From NCBI GenBank assembly GCA_014904845.1, contig MU119210.1:62001-126000 (forward strand): a DNA stretch of 64,000 bases. Reading direction: 5' to 3'. Below, in pieces: positions 34,394 to 43,921 of the stretch. The first letter of the stretch is position 1. Each line of letters begins with the position of its first letter. The notes under the pieces were generated by a model. The model saw only the letters and a program-made list of their open reading frames with translations. It searched no databases and was not told the origin of the DNA. The position numbers and the translations under genes were made by a program. This DNA comes from Acephala macrosclerotiorum. Taxonomy: Eukaryota > Ascomycota > Leotiomycetes > Helotiales > Mollisiaceae.

Positions 34394-36457
34394 GGAGATC
34401 TTCCGGTCGCTTCAACAGACACCTCGCTGTGACCTCGGTGGACCACGGCGTTTTTAAAGGTGTGATGAAGCGCAGGAAAATTCCTGGAGAGAGGGAAAGG
34501 GAACGAGGCGGTTTCGACGAATCTCTCCCAGACGCGGTGCTATAGATATTCGCGTGGAATTGTTTGGAAATTGGGATTGCGACGGACGGTAGAATTGGAG
34601 GCGTTTAGTGCGTTGCGTTATGGATAAACAGTCAATCAATAGCGTATTCGATGTATTGAAACTCGAGGAAGGTCTCCTAAAGAATGCTGGTGTCGTCAGT
34701 GTTTCTTGAGGGGAGCTTCAGGAGTCATCTTGGAGAGCAGGCATCTCGCTTTGTGGAATGGCCATGCGCTGACCAATCACGATCCGATTTTCAAGGCGTG
34801 CATTCAACACAGAACAGGATAAAAGACGGGAAAGCTTCACACACAAACCATTGACACGGCATTCGTCATCTGATGCACAGAGTTTTCTTTCTCTTCCGAT
34901 GATTTCATAGAAGGACGGAAACATCGTCGGCCACGAACGCGTGGGAGAGGTGTCTTATAATATGGATCTCCTTCTAGCGGTGAGCGTTGAACGAGCTCCT
35001 GCAGCGCACACGTTGCTCATGTACATCACTGACAAGGCGGGCACAGACCCATAAGTTTTGCTTCTTTTAGGGAAACGCGTTTTGAATCAAGTATTTCGAT
35101 TCCCAGCACGCCCAAGTTCGATGGTTGTCTAAGGACCTCTTTCCTAGGCCACCCTGTTCCTAAAGACTTAGTTCTATGGCTTTCATGTCTTGAAGTATTA
35201 TCGTTAGTGGAAGAGTTTTTTTTTTTTTTTAAGAGATAAAAAAAAAAGGACAAATCTTCACATGCCACTTCCTAATCACGATCAACACAGTCTCTGATTT
35301 GCCTCGAGTCAGATGTTTCTTCAACTCGAGATGATTGTTCCCATAAGACCCGGATATCGCAAGTCAGAGCCGAACGCTTTGAATCGTGTAGGTCTCTAGC
35401 CGATAGAACCCAAGAATTTTCTTGCAATATGACTAGATCAAGATATTTACACAATGTATACTCTTGGTGCCTAAGTCCCAAATATGTGTTACAGAGAATA
35501 CTCGAGTCAGAATCCCAAGCCGATTGACTGATGTCCGGCGGAGCCAAGAACAATCTACTGCTTTCCAGCAAGGATTTCTTGGACGGTAGTCAACCAGAAT
35601 TGATTTCTTTCATCTACATCCAGACTACTAAAGCAAGCTTCTAGTATTAACATGCTTCCGACATGACACTTCGCATTTCATCAACACCCTGCAAGAAACA
35701 CATAGTCGTCGTCGAGCCTAAAGATGGATATTCCCAACAGGTTAATCTTCCTGTCAGACATCTCATAGTTTGTTCTTGCCTACGTCTGTCCCTCGAAGGT
35801 CCAAAGCTCCGAGTTAGTCCATTGTGCCATTCCTGGATGTCCCACACTTCTCACATGCAAATAAGGCAAAATTCTTTATTGTTATTGGATGTGTAGTGAC
35901 GGAAAGCTAGCCTACCTGCCCCAATACTTCCCATCTGACCATATCCACCAGTGCTGCTAGCCAGCAAGTCTAGAAGTGCAATCGTGAAAAGGACGAGGCT
36001 CAAGAGTCGGGAACGAAAGATGAGCAAGATAATAACCAAGGGCTTGATCACAAAAGTAAGAAAGAGGGTGAAGTGAGAAGGTCTGGATCAAAGTGCAAGT
36101 AAGGCTCTGAAACATCTGATCGGAACCATATGCGTCCAACGACGAGAGGACCACGGCGAAGAAATAAGACTCGCTGCCCACACATCCTTCACCAAACATG
36201 ACCAGCCTTGGCTAAATTAACCCCTACGCAAGGAGGACGAAGAGAGGATTGAAAATTCGTTTGCGGGAGGCCAAGATATCCGCAGAGCATCATCGTGGCA
36301 GTGCTTGAGGCAACGCAAACTCATATCAGAACTATGCTTCTCGGGAAAGAGAACATGGAAGGCACCGGTAACGACGGTAATGGAAGAGTTCTTGTGAATT
36401 CTAATTCGGTTCAAGATCTCTAGTGTGCCAAGGCGCTGGCTTAAGTCTCAGGAAGCA
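34394..36457. other. Gene-poor stretch
   Basis: Holds the promoter of the IBtk-like gene. T14 at 35217-35230 and A10 at 35238-35247 are separated by seven bases and could pair. Short frames at 35.6-36.4 kb could not be assembled. The last part, just left of 36458, stays open in the frame of the next feature back to a TGA and may be its decayed 5' end. Confidence 0.45.
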
Positions 36458-36832
36458 ATGATGATGAACCCTATGCAGAAGAAAATCAATGATCGTGACG
36501 GTACCATCGACGAGCAGAATGATCAAATCGAGTCCTGGTCCTACAGGGACAGAATCGCAATTCTTAGAACATCTTTGACCGACCCACGTAGCTAAGGAAC
36601 CCAGCTAGGGAATACCACAGTTGCTGAACAGTCGCGCATCGCTAGACGGCCGAGCGCTCCCTCGGGATGCCCCAAAGAACAGATAATCGATGGAAACATC
36701 TACAATCTCATTCCCGAGGGGCAAACTAACGAGGGATTGTACATAGCCAGCGAGTCCAATCTCAAATTCGACCCAATGAACTATGCCAAGGACAACATTT
36801 TGCCCACTTCTTGCTTTCTCGCCAAGGATTGA
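36458..36832 (+). pseudogene. Broken fragment of the lineage-specific coiled-coil family (member A)
   Basis: The frame is 125 codons including the stop and is interrupted only by TAA at 36593-36595. It begins with a coiled-coil-like stretch (QKKINDRDGTIDEQNDQIES) and then reads IIDGNIYNLIPEGQTNEGLY. The last segment resembles the C-terminal module of the intact gene at 37927-40217 (IQIGGKLYGEIPAGMPNAGLY, given here as IQIGGKLY then EIPAGMPNAGLY). The stop could come from CAA to TAA. No full-length gene can be rebuilt around it. It lies 1.1 kb upstream of the intact relative on the same strand, so it looks like a degraded tandem copy. Confidence 0.5.
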
Positions 36833-37350
36833 ATGCTTATCAAGTCCCGCTGATACTCTTTACGCTCCCATACAATCAAGGCGAGTTGAACAATAAGCCA
36901 CCTGCGGCTAGCTTTGGAAACTTAGTGACTTCGTGACTTAGTAAGGTTGTGCTTGCGAGAGACCTTTATTCCAGAGAGCCTTGATGGTCATACCGGCTCG
37001 ACCCATTGCTTCAAATTCTTCTGCCATTCGGCTGATGTTTGTTGTAGCTATCACAGAGACTCGTTGTGCCACCAGGCTAAGCACTTCGCGGGAGCGGAGA
37101 TGCAAGCCTCTTTGCTGGCGTGTTTCCTATGAATCTGGGTGGCTTCTGTCATAAGACAGCTTTGAGCATGCTAGGAGCAAACCAGCAGACAGATCTTGTT
37201 TTTCAAGTTGATAGAGACAATAGATGGTACCAATAAGAGAGCTGACACAGGTAAATGACATAAAGTATCTACACCACATGTGATTTTCCTGGCACTGAGC
37301 GTGCTTTGGGAAGAACTTGAAACCTCAGAATTTCAAGTCGAGGACAATAT

Positions 37351-37406
37351 CGAGCCGCAAAGGAGTAGTGTTCAATAACGAGCCGCAAAGGAGTAGTGTT
37401 CAATAA
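37351..37406 (+). repeat. Exact tandem repeat, 28-base unit x2 plus partial third copy
   Basis: The unit starts cgagccgcaaaggagtag and ends ttcaataa; copies are 37351-37378 and 37379-37406, and a third copy begins at 37407 (cgagccgc) before diverging. Related, more mutated copies occur to about 37640. Confidence 0.9.
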
Positions 37407-37724
37407 CGAGCCGCTGGTAATAGAATTGCGGAGGGCAATGTCGAGCTAAAAAGAGAAGCAAGACGACCCACTGATGCCACAACTACAGGGGGCAAGGGCG
37501 AACCGCAAAGGAGAACTACTAACGAGCTGCTGACGCCAGATTGGAGGAGGGCAATATCGAGCTACTGGCGCTAGAATCAAGGGAGTTAATGTCAAGCTGT
37601 AAAAGGAGAAGGAATAAGGGGCTATATGAAAGTAATACATTCTCCTTAACTTCCCAGCTGCTTTGCCTAGCCGGATGTCGCCGACACTCTGGTGCATTTA
37701 TGTCGCGCTCATCGGAACAAATAC

Positions 37725-37787
37725 AGCACAAAGGCAAAATGTTATCCCGCGATCATATTAAGCACAATGGCAAAACAATATCCCGCG
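37725..37787 (+). repeat. Imperfect direct repeat, 27-base unit, period 36
   Basis: Copies at 37725-37751 and 37761-37787 share agcaca.(a/t)ggcaaaa and ..tatcccgcg. They lie about 140 bases upstream of the start codon at 37927 and could be regulatory or leader sequence. Confidence 0.7.
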
Positions 37788-37926
37788 GATCTCTCCGTCG
37801 CCTATTGCGTAGTCTCATGATGAAGCGGCCGCTTGTGGCACAAGAGAAAATGAGGTTATATTGAACGTCGAAATCCTTCTTTCCTCCATCAACTCATCAT
37901 AAAACACCACAGCCGCAACGTCAACT

Positions 37927-40217
37927 ATGGAATACAACATGTAAGCCTCCCTTTGGTGATGCGGTTGATGGTTCTCACTCTACCGCAACCCCTGGATACA
38001 ACTTGTTCCCATGGGTCTAGTTTTCCTTGGGCGTGGGGTTTCAGCCCCGCATTGTACAGAGACTACTAGATCGTTTGAGCTGACAATGGATACACAGGAT
38101 GGACGACACGCCCACCACCCATATCAAACGAGAAACTTCTGAAGGGTTGTTTGTAGAAGAAAGTCCTCCTCGTCGCAGTATTAGCAAGGCAAAAGAGAAA
38201 CAGTACACTGCTGAAAACGGCATAGAGAACTCCAGCGATGAATTCAGCGATGGTGACGCCCTTTTGTATAACCCTCCAAGAAAACCCAACAAAGGCCCAA
38301 AAAACGAGCAAGGAAGAGCAAGAGCGGTTCCGGTCAGAAACGAAGAAAAGGAGAACATCGTTGGTCACCACGTCTATGAGCCTTCAATGCTCATATTTGC
38401 CCGTATCGGCCATCACGGAGGTGCCGAATACAGAGCTCAATTCTCCAAATTCGAATATCCAGTAAAGATACAAAAACGTTGGGCACTTCTGGTGCTTCGA
38501 AACGGCTTTATACAAGCAGACAAAGTTGTACTCAGCAACGCGGTATCGAAGGGTATTGCCCCCTCGATTATGGACGAAAGCACTAAGAAGCGGCTGACGA
38601 AGGAGTATCTTCTTCAGCTCGCTAAGGACACGGAAGGAGATAATTCGATTTACCGCTACGGCTCGGAACATTCGTCGTCAACAAAAGCTCCGGTACTTTC
38701 CACTTCTCGAGCCGAAATAGTTGTTGGTGCCTTCGAGGAGAATAACAAAGTTCCCGTGTTCGCTACCTTGACACGTACAGGAAATCCGCTCTACAAGATG
38801 GAGATCGACCCAGATCGCAATTCTGTCCTGGTAAAGCGAACTACCGTCGATTACGATCAGATCGCCTTCACCGAGACAATGGACCAAGAAGAGAACCAGG
38901 ACACCAAGGCATTCTTAGTTGCCACTCTCGGAGCTCAGAATGACCTACCAGATGACAATGGTAACTACCCTGGATCCTTGACAAGCTGCTAGGTCACAGA
39001 TGCTCATAATTCAAACAGAGGCCTCTAGTTCAAGAACCAATGCCGCAGATCATCATTACACTCTCACACCCCACGGTAATAATGCCAACGTCGCCAGTAG
39101 CAGCGGAGGATTTGGAGGAGGCTCAACTACGAGATCCCAGCAGCATCGATCCCACGATGCCGGCCAACCACAAGAGGTACTCATCGGTCATCACATCAAC
39201 GAGCCCCAACTCTATGTCTACGCGGCTGTCGGCAGCGGTGGATTTCTGGAGTTTAGACCACACCGAGAAGAAGCATCCCAAGCCATCCAGGTAAGCCTCA
39301 CTTCTCGTAGCAGAATTCCCCTTTTCCCTTTGTTTCGACAGTCCTCAATGTTCCGAGGGTCCTGGGAGATTATACTCTCCTCTTCGAAGTGCTCGAAATA
39401 GGAATACTGACATCGAGATTTTGGGTATCTAGGGTCGCTGGGCAACTCTCGTACCTAGCTCGCAAGGCAGAATCGCTTTGAACAAGATTGTTCTTAGAGG
39501 CGGGGTACTTCAAGGTGCAGGTTCCCGACTGAGTGAGCAAGCAAAGAGAGACAAAATCAAAGAATACGTCGAAGCAAGACTCGACTCCATGCCCCCCCGT
39601 GCCGATCTTACCAGCAACATCGGAGTAGACATGGAAAAGAGGGCTATGGAGAAGGTGTTGGATATCCGAACCAAGCAGCTGTTGAATGCGGAAATGAGAA
39701 ACATGGAACAACAGAACGAGATCAAGGCTTTACGTGCCACAATCGATGGTGATCCAACTCTTGCAGGAGACTTCATTATCCCCAATCCTTCTCGGAACCT
39801 AGCTGTTAACATTCAGATCGGCGGTAAACTCTACGGAGAGATTCCTGCTGGAATGCCAAACGCAGGTCTATATGTAAGTCTCATCTTCTTCGTTATGAAT
39901 GTTCACGCATTCCTGGGACATACTCATCACCTCCTCGAGAACAGTAATGCTGACCGCGTGGTTCTGGGCAACAGGTCGAGATTGATGGCAAGATCAAGGG
40001 CAACTACCGAGAGAAGACCGTTCTGGGCGAGTACAAGGAGTACAAGATGGGCTACGTTGTTGAGGATAGCGTAATGATCAAGGGCTTGGAGTTCTGCAGA
40101 ACTGCTGACGGCCTATTGGTACAGAAGCAAGAAGACCTCGTTGAGATCGGTGGCAGAACTTACATTCGTCGCCGAACTCTTGCTCCGTATCATGGTGAGG
40201 ATGCTATCGACGGCTAA
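37927..40217 (+). CDS. Unknown repeated-module/coiled-coil protein (cluster member B), 610 aa, five exons, intact
   Basis: Exons 37927-37940, 38098-38960, 39019-39290, 39433-39873 and 39975-40217 keep one frame. An acidic N-terminus (MEYNMMDDTPTTHIKRE) leads to three divergent copies of one module: residues about 90-183 (IVGHHVYEPSMLIFARIG, then IQKRWALLVL), about 210-287 (IVVGAFEENNKVPVFATL) and about 345-434 (VLIGHHINEPQLYVYAAVG, then QGRWATLVPSSQGRI). A Gly/Ser linker separates the second and third. A coiled coil (about 455-500) and a C-terminal module (about 509-610) with IQIGGKLYGEIPAGMP, YVEIDGKIKGNY and DLVEIGGRTYIRRRTLAP follow. No signal peptide or membrane segment. I do not recognise the family; its relatives are the neighbours at 36458 and 43922. 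Confidence 0.75.
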
Positions 40218-40227
40218 GTTAGCGGAT

Positions 40228-40455
40228 GGTGTTGTCAGGCTGTATGTGCTTTTGCTTGGTACACTTGGGTGTCCCTACGAAGTTGGGGCATTCTTAGAAG
40301 ATCATGCTGGCGGCACTTACGGGATTCGGTTGATGAATGACTGGGCGGTGGTGTTGGCAGTCCAGATTCTATGCTTTTGCGTGGTTTCCTTCGGATGTCT
40401 CCACGCAGTCTGAATATTCTCAAAAGATCATACTGGCGGCACTTACTTTGGGGTT
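40228..40455 (+). repeat. Imperfect tandem duplication of about 105 bases, period about 122
   Basis: Copy one (about 40228-40329) and copy two (about 40350-40455) share ggtgttg.cag, gcttttgc.tggt and, nearly exactly, agatcat(g/a)ctggcggca followed by cttac. The unit lies directly behind the stop codon of cluster member B. Confidence 0.75.
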
Positions 40456-41213
40456 TGTACTTAGATTTCCGAGGGCTCAAGGTCTTACTGCGTTCTCTTC
40501 CAGCAAATGCCAGATTTTCCCTTAAAATTGCAAGTGGAAGAAGCGTGTGGGCGATGACACAGTTATCTGTAACATGAGTCGGTTGACTCCGTTCTTTTTC
40601 CTAATGCACTAACGACAAGTTCGCCGAGTGTAGCAAGATTGGCTCTCCGTGGTCGTTTGAGACTGCCAGATCGTCTTCTCTAAAACGGAGAATATGATGA
40701 TGATGTATATGACTTTTCTGAATCTTTGCTGAGTTCTACCGAGGCCTAATCTCGTATTTGTGTTTGCAGACGGCATGAAACTAGCATGATGGCTCGTGGC
40801 TCGAGTGAGCATAGTCCACCGTGCTCTCTTCTTGACGTTCCAGGTAGAAAGTCCCAGGCCGCGCCTCTTTTGAAAGCCGAGCATGCCGCCCTTTTGCAAG
40901 CTCGAGTACCTCTTCCGATCAAGGATGTCAAGACATTTCAGGTCCATCCCCTACAAATTGTGCTTCTAGCAGAAGACCTAAGCAAATCCCTCACGTCGAG
41001 TTATGGTTGAGGTGGATTGTGCCTGGCGCTAGCCCTCAAATGTTTCGACATCATTAACAAGGGGTAGATGGCACTGGTCCCCGCATTCCCTGTACCGGGC
41101 CAGATCTGATATGCATTGTCCCGCGATCAGGATTTTCCCATGGAGCTGAAATGCAATTGCGTGATAGAAATGCAGAATGATGATTCAGATGGGTCCGAGT
41201 CGGTCAGATCATC

Positions 41214-41235
41214 AGATCTCGATGAGCCGAGATCT
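41214..41235. promoter_or_regulatory. Perfect 8-base inverted repeat upstream of a TATA box
   Basis: agatctcg at 41214-41221 and its complement cgagatct at 41228-41235 are separated by six bases and lie 24 bases before the TATA box of the KGG gene. Could be a dimer-binding operator; no known factor is matched. Confidence 0.4.
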
Positions 41236-41258
41236 ACACTTGTACAAGGAGAAAAGTC

Positions 41259-41266
41259 TATATAAG
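41259..41266 (+). promoter_or_regulatory. TATA box (tatataag) of the KGG-repeat gene
   Basis: It lies 100 bases before the ATG at 41366, and the intervening leader is CA/TC-rich (ccacatccaatacatc), as in strongly expressed fungal genes. Confidence 0.65.
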
Positions 41267-41365
41267 ACAGCATCTCCTCGTCCACAAGCCATTTTCTCAT
41301 CCACATCCAATACATCTATACGATCACAACCTCAAATCAATTCTAGCACTTGAACATACATCAAA

Positions 41366-41795
41366 ATGTCTGACACATACAAGCCAACTGGTATGCTTTG
41401 CTTTCGACCTCACCTACTCTACAGTATTTTACTGACATTTCGCAGAGCACGGTGGATTGAAGGAAGACGGCACCCCAGACAAGCGTGTCGGTACTGGACG
41501 TATGTGTTTCCATGGAAATCGAAGTGAAGCCCAGTTATTGACATCCACGCAGAGTTCGCTCAGGGCAAGGTCGACCCCGTTGAAGCTGGAAAGCAGGGTG
41601 GTCAGACTGGAGGGTCTTCTGGAGGATCTACTGGAGGATCTAACGGCAGCAGCGGGGGCAGCGGTGCTGGTCAATTCGCTCATGGCAAGGTCGGGTACGT
41701 GCTTTTCCCCATACCAATCCGCTGTCCTCTGTATTATGGTAGCTAATTTGTTCGATAGCCCGGTCGAGGCTGGCAAGAAGGGAGGATCTTCCTAA
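41366..41795 (+). CDS. KGG-repeat conidiation/stress protein (con-10-like), 85 aa, four exons
   Basis: Exons 41366-41390, 41446-41499, 41553-41694 and 41759-41795, with introns of 55, 53 and 64 bases. The small hydrophilic protein begins MSDTYKPTEHGGLKEDGTPD. It carries two near-identical modules, QFAQGKVDPVEAGKQGG and QFAHGKVGPVEAGKKGG, joined by a Gly/Ser linker (GGSSGGSTGGSNGSSGGSG). The GK...GKKGG form matches the KGG 'stress-induced acidophilic repeat' shared by bacterial YciG and fungal con-10 proteins, which rise in conidiation, desiccation and stress; their biochemical role is unknown. No signal peptide. A TATA box and palindrome upstream suggest inducible, strong expression. Confidence 0.82.
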
Positions 41796-43921
41796 GGAGG
41801 AGATGTGATATCTGTAGATTGGCATCAGCAATGGCATAACGTCCTGGTGACGACCAGCTGTGTGTAATTTATGATTGGATTGCATGTACACTAGTGGATG
41901 ATGATCTTCTTCCATACTTTTCCACTGCAAGAATATGTGACTCTGATGCTGGGCAAGAATACACGAAGGCTTGCTTACTTCAACACCTCTACCGAAGCCA
42001 CAAACATCAAGGACTCTTGCCGTCGTCGTATCCATGATTATGGTGTATTCGGTGCATATTCTAGCGCTTCTCGAACCAAGATTTCCTTGCAAAATTTCGT
42101 AGCATGAGCTCTTTTAGGCTTTTCTCGTCGAATGACCGACGCTTGCTCCACATGGGGTGTGACGAAGAGTTGTATAACAAACTTTGGCGAAACCTGAGTT
42201 CCTAGACGCCTCACTAGCTCTGTATCGCCAGGTCTCGAATGCCCAGCAAGGCGGAGGACTCTCTCCGGGGACGATCACTTCTCCACCAAGAGTCACTACT
42301 GTAATGCACCAGGCAGAACTTGTTGGACCAGCTGACTTCGTGCCATCTTCGCGCATTGAGGTGACGCGTGTATTTTTCGGGTCTTCCGGGTGGTCCTTCT
42401 TTGTTTGCGAGTATGAAGCGATATTGAGAAGTCGATGATCGTGAGTGACCAAGGGGTGTGAAGCTTAGAAGCAGACGGCAGGATCAACATTTCACCGAAA
42501 TTACATAAGCTTAAAATAAGAGGCTGGTGAGGCAATAGTGAGCTGTAGGTCAATGCTGCCGCCGTGGATGGTACTCTTAGAATAAGCCAAGTGGCTGTGC
42601 TGTTCGAGATGAGGAATCTCAACCCTCTCACCGAGTCACCTGTACCAAGCAAGGCCGCTCTCATGCTTCAAATATATTGCATTTGTCGAATTTAGTTCGG
42701 AGAATAAGACATGTCTCCTGGTAGCACTCAGCTAGACTTTTGAGAACACGATGCTTTATTTATGAGGTGTAGAATGAGTCGTGATCAAGCTCGCCCCACA
42801 CATGGGAAGAACTTGCAATTCCGTAGCTAACAAAGCGAGATCTGGCCGACTCTGGATTCTGTCACTCAACTATTTCGATCGTCCTTGCTTGGTCCTCCGA
42901 TTCTCGCAATAAGAAATGGTTTTCATGTTTCTTCTCAAGTTCTGACTTCCCATCAGCTGGGGATTGACAGGACCGCAATACCTAGAGACGAACGTACCAG
43001 GTGTGGCAAGTGCATGCCTTCCTTTAAGTTGCTCGATCATATTGACCTTTTGCATTGCTACAATTGATCATCTCCTTTGTAGCTTATGATTTGTGCCTTG
43101 TTCGATATTCAGAAGCTCATGCACAAGCAACACTTGCTGACCTTGCTAGCTCCTTCATATCCAATGACACTGGGGTTAACAGCAGAGCCTCTAGACTTTC
43201 CGAAAAAGCCGTGAATTATTTGCAAATAACCTACCAGCCACCTTGGAAGGACCATGTTAACACTGGTACATATCTATGCTCGACAGCGCATTATGTGACC
43301 TGGCGTGAAGTGAAAGGGTGCAAAAGTGATGTCCACTAGTTGATCGTGATGGCCATATCAAGTTCATATGTGTGTTATGAGGTATCTTCGAGTCTGTAAG
43401 GCTCATCTTTGAAGTCAAACCACAGCTTGTAATTATTTGCACTTCAAAAGCTACAAGAGTGTTCAATTGCTTGTTGCAGCGACGAAAGGACACTGCTTTC
43501 TTTTGGCCCGTCTACGCGACGAAAGCTCTTACTCAAGATAAACACAGCCTCCAAGAAGACAGTAATAATTCAATACTTAATGCTTATTGTCCGCGCTAAC
43601 ACCTGAGCTTCAGCGAATAGTCATAAATCTCGAGTTCGCCGTAAAATGTCGAATTCGCGTCCTTGATCTCTTCCATCCCACAACAAAAACAAACGAGCTC
43701 AACTTCTGCTTCCTACAACCGCAGCAGGGCACGCTTCTAAAAAAAAAAAAAAAAAAAGAAGGTAAGCAAGAGCTCAATTGTTTTGCGGTCATGCCCAAGC
43801 TTAAAAGGATCTCCAGCGTGAGGCCACAAAACCTGGAGTTCGCTTCCCCGAGCTTGATCTCTTCCACCCTTCTACGATAACAAAGCGACTATCTTCGAGC
43901 ACTCCCACCTTCGATCGCGCG
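41796..43921. other. Intergenic, no supported gene
   Basis: Frames of about 110-120 codons overlap on opposite strands at 42.1-42.7 kb and one of 94 codons at 43055-43339 (+), without recognisable domains or joins. A19 lies at 43739-43757. Two related stretches, both gagttcgc ... ttgatctcttcca.cc, flank it at about 43632-43680 and 43837-43870, the second ending just before cluster member C. Confidence 0.45.

Larger units (their letters stand above)
36833..37926. other. Intergenic with degenerate tandem repeats; upstream region of the intact cluster gene
   Basis: From about 37,300 to 37,640 the sequence is built of imperfect repeats around the core cgagc(c/t)gc, including one exact pair. A second short repeat pair lies at 37725-37787. 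No gene seen. Confidence 0.6.
40218..41258. other. Intergenic with a tandem duplication
   Basis: Holds the 3' end of cluster member B and the far promoter of the KGG gene. The duplication is listed separately. No gene seen. Confidence 0.5.

Noticed and set aside
42114..42664. Minus-strand frames of 112 and 122 codons
   Set aside because: Overlapping frames without recognisable features, opposed by another open frame on the plus strand.
43632..43870. Similar stretches flanking an A19 run, considered as target-site duplications of a retroposon
   Set aside because: The flanks are only partly similar (ttgatctcttcca.cc) and the sequence between them is not transposon-like.
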